Source: Euzebya sp051004735 (lineage in GTDB: Bacteria; Actinomycetota; Nitriliruptoria; Euzebyales; Euzebyaceae). Taken from it: a stretch of DNA of 64,000 bases. Of the stretch, positions 1-8,203 are shown piece after piece; position 1 is the stretch's first letter; each line of letters starts with the position of its first letter. Below the pieces are notes generated by a model that searched no databases, was not told the origin of the DNA, and saw only the letters and a program-made list of their open reading frames with translations. The DNA is taken from the NCBI GenBank assembly GCA_051004735.1, contig JBPCKA010000098.1, positions 1 to 64,000 on the forward strand. Reading direction: 5' to 3'. A program made the translations under genes and the position numbers.

Positions 1-2285
1 TCAAGCTCCGCAACGACGCTGTCAGAGATCGCCACAGTGCCACCGAGGACGGTGACGTCGGTCACGCCCAGCCGGTCGAGCTCGGTGATGACGGACGGGT
101 AGAGCTGGTCGGTGGCGGTCAGCAGCAACGGCCGGTCGGTCTGGAGACTGCCTGAGGCCAGCGCGTCGGCGAACCCGCCGTCGGTGGCGATGATCGCCCC
201 TGCCGCGGTCGCAAGGCCGGCCTGTTGCTGGGCGAACGTCGGCGTCGGACCGTCAGCAAACGTCACCTGAGACAGATCCAACGCGGTCTGGGCGTTGGTG
301 GAGGTCGAGATCACGATCGTGTCCGACAGCCCATCACCAGGCTGACCGCCTAGCCCGTCATCGTCGAGGATCGTGCCGATCGCCACGGTGCCGTCGGGGT
401 CGAGGATGACCGGCGCTGACGGGTTGGACAGCGTGAACGTGAACGTCTCGGTCTCCTCAGGCGTGTCATCGCCACGCACCGAAATCTCCACCGTCTGAGA
501 CGTCGTCCCTGGTGGGAACGTCAATGTCCCTTCGCGCTTGGAGTAGTCCGGACCGAAGTTCGTCGTCACATCCGCCGTCGCGTAATCCACAGTCACCTCA
601 GACGTCGACGCCTCAGACAGCGTGACGGTGAAGACCATCGGGGTCAACGACCCCGCCGGACCCTCAGTCACCTCCACATCCGCCACCGACAGCATCGCCC
701 CGGTCGTCGGGGCACCACCGAGCAAGAAGATGTTGGCGTTCGACCCGGCGGAGTACGTATCGGCCGTCAAATCGGTCGCGCGAGAGGTAACCGCGATCGT
801 GTCACCATCCCCGGACACCCGGGCGTCGATCGTGCCGTTGTTTCCCGCGGGTCCAGCGGGTGTCGCACCAAGCAACCGCAGGCCCCGACCCACCTCATAG
901 AGCACCATATCGAAGGCGCTGTTGGCGTCCGTCTGTTCTGCAGGGACCGCAAGGTCGGAGGCCGTCGTCAAGAACACCGCCTCGGTCCCGTCATCGGACA
1001 CGCTTTGCACGTTCAACGCGACGCTGTTGGAGTTCCCGCCGTCGGTCCCTGCGGCGTTCTGGCTCATCAAGGTGTCGGTCCCCGACGCCACCACGTGATG
1101 GATGGAATCGATGCCGTCGGTGGTCTTGGTCCCCACCTCGACGAGGTCGGTTGCGGCAGTGATGTATATGATGGTCGACCCGTCCCCAGAGATCGCAGAG
1201 CCCGTCGAGCGGCCGTTCGCGGTGTCACCACCGCTGGCACGTTCGCTGACGATCCGGTTGCCGAACGGGTCGGCGGTCCAGAGGAAGGTGTCAAGCACAC
1301 CGTTGGTATCTGAGCCCGAGTACAGGTTGTTGGCCGCCGAGGTATAGGCGATCCGCTGCCCATCGTCAGAGATCCGCGGGAACGTCGACTCCCCGTTGCC
1401 CGCTTCGTTTGCCAAGAGCGCGGTTGAGACTCGCAGCATCTGTCCGCTGTCGATGGTGTAGCGGTACACGTCGTTGGCGAGGTTGTCGTCGTTGTTGTCG
1501 ACCAGGCTCGCTGCGACGGAGTGGAACGCCACGTGTGTCCCGTTCCCGGAGACCACCGGGAACGTAGAGTTGCCGTTCCCCGCAACGTTGAACTGGTCAG
1601 CAGACACGTGGACGATCTGGCTCTGCCCGCGGCTCCAAAGGAAGATGTCTTCATTGTTAGAGGTATCGAGGACGTTGACGGTGGTGTTCAGGTTTGCACA
1701 GGTCGATACGAACGCCACACGGCTGCCGTCATCCGATATCCAGGGACGGGACGACGATCCGCTGCACGTCCGGCCGTCGAGGTCCTTCGTGATGATGGTG
1801 ACGTTGCCGGTCGACCGCGTCCACACGGCGATATCCGGGCTGCTGTTGAGGTCGGTCTGCTGCTGCCCCTGCGCCAGATCGGTCGCTTCGGTCACGAACG
1901 CCACGGTCGACCCGTCTCCGCTCATCATGGCGCTCGGGCTGGAACCGAGACCGCCGGAGGTGGTGGAGGAAGCGATGTGGGACACAAGCGTCGTGGTGCC
2001 ATCCTGGGTGTCGTAGCTGAAGAGGTCAAAGCCCGCGCCGTTCCTGTCCACAAACCCCGGGATCAACCCCTGGGAGGCCGACGCATACAGCACGTGACGC
2101 CCGTCGTCGGACACCGCCTGGACGAAGGAGTCCGCGTCGCCACCCGCGCCGGACTGAAGACGGGAGATCAGCTCAAGCGGCCCAGTCGGCGCCGAACTCG
2201 CCGGCTGGGGGAGCAGTGCCAAGAGCATCGCTGCCACCAGAACCACGAGAAAAACAGCGTGCGACCTGCGTACATGAGTGATCAT
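1..2285 (-). CDS. Secreted beta-propeller / Calx-beta / cell-wall-binding repeat protein (3' end outside window)
   Basis: The reading frame is open from an ATG at 2285 to the window edge, giving about 761 residues with the C-terminus missing. Residues 1-32 form a signal peptide: a basic start (MITHVRRSH), a hydrophobic core, then PASSAP. Residues about 35-525 contain repeated TolB/PD40-like blades (VSDDGRHVLYAS, ISDDGQRIAYTS, ISGDGSTIIYIT), which predict a beta-propeller. Residues about 528-640 are a Calx-beta domain (VTVDYATAD, GDDTPEETETF, then ILDDDG). From about 650 onward the cell-wall-binding repeat 2 pattern appears (ATDGGFADALASG, RPLLLT, VTVLGG). The protein is probably exported and held on the cell wall. 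Its ligand and enzymatic activity, if any, are unknown. The domain calls are firm, but this exact architecture is not one I can name. Confidence 0.85.
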   Translation of the reverse strand, partial: MITHVRRSHAVFLVVLVAAMLLALLPQPASSAPTGPLELISRLQSGAGGDADSFVQAVSDDGRHVLYASASQGLIPGFVDRNGAGFDLFSYDTQDGTTTLVSHIASSTTSGGLGSSPSAMMSGDGSTVAFVTEATDLAQGQQQTDLNSSPDIAVWTRSTGNVTIITKDLDGRTCSGSSSRPWISDDGSRVAFVSTCANLNTTVNVLDTSNNEDIFLWSRGQSQIVHVSADQFNVAGNGNSTFPVVSGNGTHVAFHSVAASLVDNNDDNLANDVYRYTIDSGQMLRVSTALLANEAGNGESTFPRISDDGQRIAYTSAANNLYSGSDTNGVLDTFLWTADPFGNRIVSERASGGDTANGRSTGSAISGDGSTIIYITAATDLVEVGTKTTDGIDSIHHVVASGTDTLMSQNAAGTDGGNSNSVALNVQSVSDDGTEAVFLTTASDLAVPAEQTDANSAFDMVLYEVGRGLRLLGATPAGPAGNNGTIDARVSGDGDTIAVTSRATDLTADTYSAGSNANIFLLGGAPTTGAMLSVADVEVTEGPAGSLTPMVFTVTLSEASTSEVTVDYATADVTTNFGPDYSKREGTLTFPPGTTSQTVEISVRGDDTPEETETFTFTLSNPSAPVILDPDGTVAIGTILDDDGLGGQPGDGLSDTIVISTSTNAQTALDLSQVTFADGPTPTFAQQQAGLATAAGAIIATDGGFADALASGSLQTDRPLLLTATDQLYPSVITELDRLGVTDVTVLGGTVAISDSVVAEL

Positions 2286-2291
2286 CTAGCC

Positions 2292-2321
2292 AACATAGGA
2301 ACATCGACAGGGCGGTGTCGA
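2292..2321 (-). promoter_or_regulatory. Candidate promoter of the propeller protein, possibly leaderless
   Basis: Read on the minus strand, TCGACA (2321-2316) and TATGTT (2297-2292) are separated by 18 nt. The -10 element ends six bases before the ATG at 2285, and no Shine-Dalgarno sequence is visible there. A transcript starting at or very near the ATG would fit, and leaderless mRNAs are common in actinobacteria. This is inferred from sequence only. Confidence 0.3.
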
Positions 2322-2853
2322 TAGGAAGAACTACCCAAGGGCCCGGATGGCGATCAGGTCGTGGTCGAGTCCTTCGCCGGAGGACCGAGAGCACACGTAC
2401 CCCGTCGAGCGCACAAGTAGGCTGATCGATGCGACGCTCGTCATCGGATCGTCGGCACCCGTGCGGGACCGGGCTGCTCGGCGCTCAACTACTCGATATC
2501 GCCGAGCCGTGTTGGGACCGTGTTCGCGCCAAAGGTGTGGCGCCCGCTCTTCCCCACCTCCACAGCGTCCATGACCTGCGAGTCGGAGCGTTCGCACACG
2601 CCCTGTCCGACAGTGCCGCAGCCCTGAAGACACCGTCGGACGCCGGCCTCGTGCAGGACTCGTGCAGGAATGGGCCGTGCAGCTGTTGCTGGTCGCCGGC
2701 GACCGGGAGGGGTTGGCGGCGCTGCAGCCGAGGAAGGCCTGGCCAAGTTCCGCGCGACGCTGTCCATCCAGTTGGCCACCTTTCGTAGGACTTGGCCAGG
2801 TTGCGCGAGACCTGACAACAGTCTGGGCGTCCTCTTGGTTCACCCGCCGCCAA

Positions 2854-2881
2854 TCCGCACATAATGAAGATTATGTAAACA
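2854..2881 (+). other. dif: Putative chromosomal dif site (XerC/XerD recombination site)
   Basis: The 28-bp site has an 11-bp left arm (TCCGCACATAA), a 6-bp centre (TGAAGA) and an 11-bp right arm (TTATGTAAACA). The classical E. coli dif site is GGTGCGCATAA / TGTATA / TTATGTTAAAT, so the layout matches: CATAA before a TG-starting 6-bp centre, then TTATGT with an A-rich end. The inner arms form the palindrome ACATAAT-GAAG-ATTATGT. It lies in a gene-free, unusually AT-rich pocket of GC-rich DNA, as expected for dif. Tyrosine recombinases XerC and XerD would act here to resolve chromosome dimers at the terminus, directed by FtsK. A dif-like site used by a mobile element is the alternative. Confidence 0.72.
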
Positions 2882-2903
2882 CGACAGCCTTTGCCCCGTC
2901 ACA

Positions 2904-3016
2904 GTGCCCGGCTTCCACGTTGCCATAGGCCTTAAAACCCGGGCACCCAGCCCATGACCGACACGGTGCCCGGCTTCCACGTTGCCATACGCCCTAAAAC
3001 CCGGGCACCCAGCCCA
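2904..3016. repeat. Two tandem 62-bp repeats, each with 8-bp inverted ends
   Basis: Unit 1 is 2904-2965. Unit 2 starts at 2966 and matches for about 51 bp, with two mismatches. Each unit begins GTGCCCGG and carries the complement CCGGGCAC about 35 bases later (2939-2946 in unit 1), so each could form a hairpin with an 8-bp GC stem. The repeats begin 22 bp after the dif-like site. Function is unknown. They could be protein-binding sites tied to the terminus, REP-like hairpins, or leftovers of a site-specific integration. Confidence 0.8.
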
Positions 3017-3220
3017 GTGGGGTCTGGCCAGTGCTGTTGGCGGCCAGCATCCTCGGACTCCTACGACCAACAGCGGCGGCGCTGCGACACGCCGTCGCCG
3101 GCGCGTGTCCTCGGCGATCACCGTGATATCGCCTCGGGCGGGGCGATCTTCGTGGTTGCGGTGATGATGTTGAAGACTCTGGTGCAGTCCGCAGGGGAGA
3201 TTGTGCCCACTGACTGAGTG

Positions 3221-3862
3221 TCAGCCGACCAGTTGGTACCGCTTCGGCGAGCGGCCAGCCGTTCCTGTATCGACGGACTCAAGCTCGGTCAGTTGTCCCG
3301 ACTCCTCAAGCTTGTCTAGGACCGCACGGACCGTTGAACGACTGGCATCAGCCTTGTCGACCAGATCGTTGATAGTGAACGGCTCGGGGCCGATGGTCTG
3401 AAAGACCTTCTCCATCGCACTCCCAGCCTCAAAGGGACTTGACCCTGTCCCCTGTTCGGGCGCCGCGGCCGAAGTCTCTGGCGTCACCGGTTGTGCGTCG
3501 GCGTCCAGTTCCCCCTCTGCCGCGTAGGCACGGGCTTCGTCGGAGATGCCAAGACCGGCTTCGCGCAGGACCTGCAGCGGCACGCCCTCATAGAAGAAGT
3601 CATCACCACTGACCCTGTTGCCCTGCGCCCATTGCGTCGCAAAGGCAATAAAATCAGCCTCTAGATCTGGTAGATAGGTCGCGGGATCTGACGCCCGGCG
3701 CCATTCCGCACGAAGCAGCACGCGCTTGACTGGATCGGTCGTCTCCGCGATCTGCGAGGCCAATTCCTCAACCTCGTCCCAGTCGACTGCGGTGTTCGGG
3801 TCCTGCAGCGCCTCCAGATACGCGCGCACCGTTTCGTCGGCGACTCGAGCTCCGCGGACCAT
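3221..3862 (-). CDS. Protein with C-terminal winged-helix-like domain, unknown function
   Basis: 213 residues. The start is supported by AGGAGG five bases before the ATG at 3862. Residues 1-120 are acidic and helical, with no motif I recognise. Residues 120-145 are a Pro/Ala/Ser-rich linker. Residues about 148-213 look like a winged helix-turn-helix (FTINDLVDKADASRSTVRAV, then LDKLEESGQLTEL and a basic end, GRSPKRYQLVG), suggesting DNA binding. No signal peptide or membrane segment is seen. It lies downstream of the sigma factor and kinase genes on the same strand, with about 95 bp between it and the kinase stop. A regulatory role is inferred from the fold only. Confidence 0.7.
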   Translation of the reverse strand: MVRGARVADETVRAYLEALQDPNTAVDWDEVEELASQIAETTDPVKRVLLRAEWRRASDPATYLPDLEADFIAFATQWAQGNRVSGDDFFYEGVPLQVLREAGLGISDEARAYAAEGELDADAQPVTPETSAAAPEQGTGSSPFEAGSAMEKVFQTIGPEPFTINDLVDKADASRSTVRAVLDKLEESGQLTELESVDTGTAGRSPKRYQLVG

Positions 3863-3957
3863 CCGTTCCTCCTGTTGATCTGACCCCTCCCCCAGTGGGA
3901 AGGGCCCAGGGGGATGCTAGCAATGGATGAGCGGTTTGGAGGGTCTCCCTCGACGAA

Positions 3958-5439
3958 TTAGCTGGTATCAGGCGCGTTTGACTCGATCTCGGTCTGAATT
4001 TGACGTGTCAGATCCCTCAGCGCGCTGAGCAACGGACGAAATGCCACATCTCTGATGTCCAAGCCCTCGATTCCGCTCTGGATCTCGGTGGTCATGTCGG
4101 CCGCGGCCAACAGTGCTCCGTCATAGCGGTCCTCGTTGACCGATTCCACCATTTCAGCGGCCAGTAATCGCAGCCTACGTTGCAGTGATGGGTCGGTGGC
4201 GCGAAGGGCCTCCGACGCGTCCAGTACCCGCAGAACCTCCCTGGTGGCGTCATCCACCCGGCTATTGCCGACCACGGGATCCTGTGAGGTGTCACCAAAC
4301 AACATCGTCACCCCGAACACCACCGCAATCACGATCACCGCCAGCGCCACCACCGCAGCGGTACTGGCCAGCAGGAGCAGCCGCCAGGGTCGCCGATCGT
4401 CGGTTGGTCGGGCGGAGCCACTGTCAGGTTGATCATGGTGCGGTGACGGAGGCGGCGGCGGAGGAGTGACCGAAGAAGGCGCCTGCGTATGAAAGCTGGC
4501 GCCGGACTCGCCGCTGGGCGGGTCCCAGGAACCGGATCCCTGTTCGCCAGTCAGCGGTGTGACAGCGGTAGGTTCGTCGTCGGTGGTGTTGGCCGGAGAG
4601 GATCGGGCTGCCAGTTCGACCGGATCCAGCGGAGGCGGTGGTATCCGGCCGCGGAGCACCCCCTCTACGAACCCGGCACCGGGGCGACGATCAGGGTCCC
4701 GCCGCGTCATGGCCAGCAGGAGCCCTCGCCAGTTATCCGGTAGATCGGTCGGAATCTCGGGGTCTCGGCCCAGTCGAGCCATCGCGGCCTCCACGCCACT
4801 ACCGCGGAAGGACCGACGTCCTGTGAACGCCTCGATCAGCACCAAACCCAGCGAATACACATCAGCGGCTGGGCCGACAGAGGAGTCCTGCAGTTGCTCG
4901 GGAGCCAGATAGGCCGCAGTTCCTATGGTGGTACCCGCACGGGTCACCATGGTCGAATCGACCAGACGCGCGACGCCGAAATCCGTCAGAAAGCCGCGAC
5001 CTGTTTCGTCGATCAGGATGTTGGCAGGCTTGATGTCGCGATGCACAACTCCCATGTCATGTGCGTGCGACAGCGCCCCGGCGACCCGAACCGCGATCTT
5101 GATGATGTCGGCCTCTGGAACGGGGCCTTCTTCGCGTAGACGAGTCGACAGCGACTCGCCCTGCACCAACTGCATCACGAAGTATGGACTTTCATCACTG
5201 GTCCTTCCCGTGTCGAACAGACGCACGATCGCGGGATGGTTCAACCGATCCAGGATCGCCATTTCTGAGCTGAAGCGATCCGGATCGGCCGCATCACCCA
5301 CACGCATGACCTTCACGGCCACCATTCGGCCGGAGTGGATGTCTTCGGCGGAATAGACATCTGCCATTCCACCCCGACCGATTGAATCGGTCAGTCGATA
5401 GCGATCGGCAAGAACCTGCTGGTCCCCCTCATCTACCAC
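3958..5439 (-). CDS. Membrane-anchored Ser/Thr protein kinase (PknB-like catalytic domain)
   Basis: About 493 residues from a GTG at 5439. The frame stays open further upstream, but that part overlaps the sigma factor gene and has non-protein-like composition. The kinase domain is at about 14-275: glycine loop GRGGMADVY (21-29), Lys43 in VAVKV, catalytic loop HRDIKPAN (Asp135), DFG at 153-155, then an APEQ segment. A Pro/Ser/Thr-rich linker follows, then one transmembrane helix, then about 80 helical residues predicted outside the cell. No PASTA repeats are present, so the sensor domain differs from PknB. All catalytic residues are intact. The preceding gene is an ECF sigma factor, a likely partner or target by context. 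Confidence 0.9.
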   Translation of the reverse strand: MVDEGDQQVLADRYRLTDSIGRGGMADVYSAEDIHSGRMVAVKVMRVGDAADPDRFSSEMAILDRLNHPAIVRLFDTGRTSDESPYFVMQLVQGESLSTRLREEGPVPEADIIKIAVRVAGALSHAHDMGVVHRDIKPANILIDETGRGFLTDFGVARLVDSTMVTRAGTTIGTAAYLAPEQLQDSSVGPAADVYSLGLVLIEAFTGRRSFRGSGVEAAMARLGRDPEIPTDLPDNWRGLLLAMTRRDPDRRPGAGFVEGVLRGRIPPPPLDPVELAARSSPANTTDDEPTAVTPLTGEQGSGSWDPPSGESGASFHTQAPSSVTPPPPPPSPHHDQPDSGSARPTDDRRPWRLLLLASTAAVVALAVIVIAVVFGVTMLFGDTSQDPVVGNSRVDDATREVLRVLDASEALRATDPSLQRRLRLLAAEMVESVNEDRYDGALLAAADMTTEIQSGIEGLDIRDVAFRPLLSALRDLTRQIQTEIESNAPDTS

Positions 5440-5527
5440 CAGGAACCCGCCCGTTTGTGCGCGACCATCACCGGTTAGTGTGTCAGAAGACGATGGCGAT
5501 GGTCGGCAATCTTGGTCGACGGGCCGA

Positions 5528-6658
5528 CTAGCTGCCTGACAGATCGATTTGGTCAGAGGTCTGCTGATCGACCGCGCAGACCAATTCCCGAATCGCGGAC
5601 CCGCAGCCGCCAACGGTCTCGGGCAGTGATTCAGGCAGTTCCTGCGCCGGTTGCACGGGATCATCCGCGTGCGCCGGTGTATCGACCTGGATCGACTCGG
5701 GCACGGATTGCGGCTCTGTCGACGGTAGGGCGTCCTCGGCAACCGGCGCAGGCCGTGATGGCGGCACTGCCTGCACAGGGGGCGCCTGGGCTGCTGGCGC
5801 AACCCGCTCGGCGGGGACTGCAGGAGTGCTGAACCGGGTGGCGGGTGGCACCGGTACATCACGTTCGATGGGAGAGCTGACGGCCGGTGGCCTGTTCGTG
5901 GGAGCGTCCTCGACGGCTGGCGGCGGTGTCGCCACGACGACCATCGTCGCAGCGACCATGGTCGCCGCCACCGCTTCGCCAAGTCGAGGGGTGATCTGAC
6001 CCAGTCGGCGAAGACGGATCAATGACTGCTGGAGGGGACCAACAAGCGCTATCAGCCAAGCCAGACCCGCCGCGCGCTCATGACCCTCCTGATTACGGTA
6101 GGCCTTGCGTAGGTTGCCTCGTGCACGATGGAGCAACTGTTCGAAGGCATTGCTTCCCACGCCGAACTGGCCGGCCACATCTGTCGGTCGCCACCCCTCC
6201 AGGTAACACCGCTCCAACGCCCGGCGTTGGCGATCGGGTACCTCTTCCATCGCGCGCCGGATGACATCTTGTTCGGCCACGGTGTCGTCGGCGAGGTCGA
6301 TCTCGTGGATCGCCTGACCGGGCATCTGCGACAGCGCCGTGGTCAACGCATCTGCCCTGCCGTTGGCGCGGATGATGTCGATCGCTGCGTTCCCGGCGAT
6401 TCGACGCAGCCAGGGCCACAGCGATCGCGAGACATCGAAGGTATCGATGTTGCGCATGGCCCGAATCATGGTTTCCTGCGCCACATCCTCGGCTGTGGCG
6501 CGATCCCTCAGACGTCCCTGCAGGAACCGCACCAAAGCGGGGAAGTGTTGTTGGTACAGGGAATCGAACGCATCAACATCGCCGTTCCGGTAGGCCCGGA
6601 TCAGCGCGGCCTCGTCGTCCTGTGTGGACGCGTTGGCAAGAATTGGGGTCGTCGACAC
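5528..6658 (-). CDS. ECF-family RNA polymerase sigma factor with hydrophobic, proline-rich C-terminal extension
   Basis: 376 residues from a GTG at 6658, with AGGGAG a few bases upstream. An in-frame ATG at 6796 is less likely because it would overlap the promoter region of the divergent gene. Sigma region 2 is at about 15-85 (DRATAEDVAQET; LWPWLRRIAGNAAIDI) and region 4 at about 130-185 (VPDRQRRALERCYLEGW, then a helix-turn-helix). ECF sigmas normally end near residue 190. Here about 190 more residues follow, with hydrophobic stretches near 197-208 and 226-243, a long Pro/Ala-rich tail and two Cys near the end. This suggests a membrane-tethered sigma factor with an outer tail. The Ser/Thr kinase gene begins about 90 bp downstream. 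Confidence 0.88.
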   Translation of the reverse strand: MSTTPILANASTQDDEAALIRAYRNGDVDAFDSLYQQHFPALVRFLQGRLRDRATAEDVAQETMIRAMRNIDTFDVSRSLWPWLRRIAGNAAIDIIRANGRADALTTALSQMPGQAIHEIDLADDTVAEQDVIRRAMEEVPDRQRRALERCYLEGWRPTDVAGQFGVGSNAFEQLLHRARGNLRKAYRNQEGHERAAGLAWLIALVGPLQQSLIRLRRLGQITPRLGEAVAATMVAATMVVVATPPPAVEDAPTNRPPAVSSPIERDVPVPPATRFSTPAVPAERVAPAAQAPPVQAVPPSRPAPVAEDALPSTEPQSVPESIQVDTPAHADDPVQPAQELPESLPETVGGCGSAIRELVCAVDQQTSDQIDLSGS

Positions 6659-6775
6659 CTGACTCCCTGAGGGGTGAAACACGGACGAAACCGTGTCGAA
6701 CCAATACGAGTACGTGATGGCATCATACCCCATGTCCACCGCTGTGATGTATGGACGACCGGACCTCACCAACTC

Positions 6776-7612
6776 ATGCCTCCTGACGTTAATCATGACC
6801 GCCTTGAACGACTTCGAGGTGATCTTGCCGCTCTCCGCGCTCGCACCGCGCGGGAGGACGGATTGCTTCGCTTCGCCCCTCCCCCAACGGCCACTCCCCT
6901 AACGGCCCCTCCCCCAACGGCCACTCCCCCAACGGCCACTCCCCCAACGGCGGCGCCCCGTCGGCGACCACCAGTCGTGCCGTCAACGGGTGGGCGCAGT
7001 GGCTCTGTCCGCAGAACCCGTCGGCCCCGGCCACCCCGTCGGTCGCCGCTGCGACGCCGATCACGCAGACCGTCCGCACGTCGTGCGGTCCCTGCGCCCA
7101 TCAGGATCAGGCGTCGACCGAACTGGGTGGCGCCCCCGAGGTGGCCGATCTGGCATCTCATTAGTGCCACTATCGCCATCGTCGTAATGGGGTCGGCCGT
7201 CGCGCAGTTGGCCTATCGCCTGTTCCAGGCCCTGCTGGACACCTCGATGTTGCTTGGGGCAGACCCAAGCCGCGCTGATTATCTGACTGCTGCCGCCGGG
7301 GTGACCGGCGGCGGACTGACCCTGGCCCTGGCTGTCACGGCTCTGGCGGTGGTCAAAGGTCGCCCCGGCTACTTCGCTGCCGCAGCGGGAGTGCTCATCT
7401 TCTTCGGCGTGTTGCCGATTCTGGCCTACAGCGCCACGGCTGGGATCGTGTCGGCTCCGTCCCCCACAATGGCGCAGCTCCTGCGTCCACCCGGCTGGGA
7501 GTACCACAGCCAGCTCACCGTCGCGTTCTGGATAGCCGGCGTGGCGTTGGCCGCCGCCGCGGGCGACCTCGCGGTTCGCAGTGTCGTGGCGGTGTGGCGG
7601 ACGCTGCGCTAG
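6776..7612 (+). CDS. Membrane protein with basic, proline-rich N-terminal region
   Basis: About 278 residues from the ATG at 6776. An upstream in-frame start at 6674 is possible but would run into the divergent sigma promoter region. The N-terminal half holds five Pro/Thr pentapeptide repeats, then a very Arg/Pro-rich stretch (about residues 65-120). The C-terminal half has four predicted transmembrane helices, near 125-150, 165-190, 200-225 and 240-265. No known domain is recognised. The high positive charge next to the membrane could bind nucleic acid or acidic envelope polymers, but this is inference. Its divergent neighbour is the ECF sigma gene. Confidence 0.6.
   Translation: MPPDVNHDRLERLRGDLAALRARTAREDGLLRFAPPPTATPLTAPPPTATPPTATPPTAAPRRRPPVVPSTGGRSGSVRRTRRPRPPRRSPLRRRSRRPSARRAVPAPIRIRRRPNWVAPPRWPIWHLISATIAIVVMGSAVAQLAYRLFQALLDTSMLLGADPSRADYLTAAAGVTGGGLTLALAVTALAVVKGRPGYFAAAAGVLIFFGVLPILAYSATAGIVSAPSPTMAQLLRPPGWEYHSQLTVAFWIAGVALAAAAGDLAVRSVVAVWRTLR
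6881..6955 (+). repeat. Five in-frame 15-bp tandem repeats
   Basis: Five near-identical 15-bp units of the form CCCCCAACGGCCACT lie inside the membrane protein gene and encode Pro/Thr-rich pentapeptides. Units 1, 3 and 4 are identical, and units 2 and 5 differ slightly. Such an array could expand or contract in frame by slippage. Confidence 0.85.
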
Positions 7613-7618
7613 TACCGC

Positions 7619-8170
7619 TCACTCCAGGGAGAACCACACCGAGCCACCGCCAGTCCCGGCGATACGCAAGGTGAGCTTGGGGAGGTCCAGCGACTTCACG
7701 GCCCAGCACCACTGTCCCGTGATCTGCCTGCCCTCCCCCACCAGCTGTTGGACATCAAGGGCTCGTGGGACGACTCCACAGTCCTGCCGCAGTGCATATT
7801 CACGACCGCCTGGCGTGACCAGCGCGGGACTGATCGACCCCTGGACCACGCCCGGTCCGCGTGAACGGCGCCGCAGTACCACCTCGATCAGCACGAAGCT
7901 CTCCATCGGCTGTGGTGGGGTGTTGAACTGATTGGCCAGCAGTACTCGCTGCGTGCCATTCTTCTCCACTCCTCGAACAGTCATCTCCCACGCGCCTACG
8001 AGGGATGATCGGCCCACAGAAAACGGGTGAGACCTGGAACCGGGCATGACCGCAGGGACGTCGCCGGCGACCGTGGTTTCGGGGCGTGGATCCTCCAACC
8101 GCAGCCCGGTCAACACGCCGGCCCCGAACACCAGACCCAGCACCACGATCCCCAGGATGAGCTGCTTCAT
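7619..8170 (-). CDS. Membrane-anchored extracytoplasmic protein, DUF4352-like
   Basis: 183 residues from the ATG at 8170; a TTG directly before it could also serve. Residues 1-25 form one hydrophobic helix that should anchor the protein, leaving the rest outside. The remainder looks like an immunoglobulin-type beta-sandwich: WEMTVRGVEK, then ESFVLIEVVLRRRS, then a conserved-looking CGVVP...WCWAV pair of cysteines that may form a disulfide. This is the pattern of DUF4352/telokin-like domains. The gene is convergent with the membrane protein before it, with only 6 bp between their stops, and follows the nitrobindin gene on the same strand. Function unknown. Confidence 0.65.
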   Translation of the reverse strand: MKQLILGIVVLGLVFGAGVLTGLRLEDPRPETTVAGDVPAVMPGSRSHPFSVGRSSLVGAWEMTVRGVEKNGTQRVLLANQFNTPPQPMESFVLIEVVLRRRSRGPGVVQGSISPALVTPGGREYALRQDCGVVPRALDVQQLVGEGRQITGQWCWAVKSLDLPKLTLRIAGTGGGSVWFSLE

Positions 8171-8203
8171 CAAGGACTCTGCTTCACGGAGTGGCTGGAG
8201 TTG

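Larger units (their letters stand above)
2322..3220. other. Gene-free interval around a putative dif site
   Basis: About 900 bases with no convincing gene. The short open frames on both strands have low-complexity Arg/Ser/Pro compositions, no conserved motif and no good ribosome-binding site. The interval holds the dif-like site at 2854-2881 and two tandem repeats at 2904-3016. Old gene debris may be present at 2430-2850 but cannot be identified. Confidence 0.5.

Noticed and set aside
2331..2862. Overlapping open frames on both strands taken as genes
   Set aside because: Low-complexity Arg/Ser/Pro translations, no family motif and no ribosome-binding site. They look like GC-driven open frames in non-coding DNA.
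2904..3016. Integron attC sites
   Set aside because: The repeats are about 60 bp with inverted ends and contain GCCCTAAAAC-like text, but the GTTRRRY/RYYYAAC core pair is not formed and no cassettes or integrase are nearby.
5440..5982. N-terminal extension of the Ser/Thr kinase
   Set aside because: The frame is open, but the translation is Arg/Pro/Ser-rich and lies antiparallel-free over the end of the sigma gene; kinase similarity begins only after 5439.
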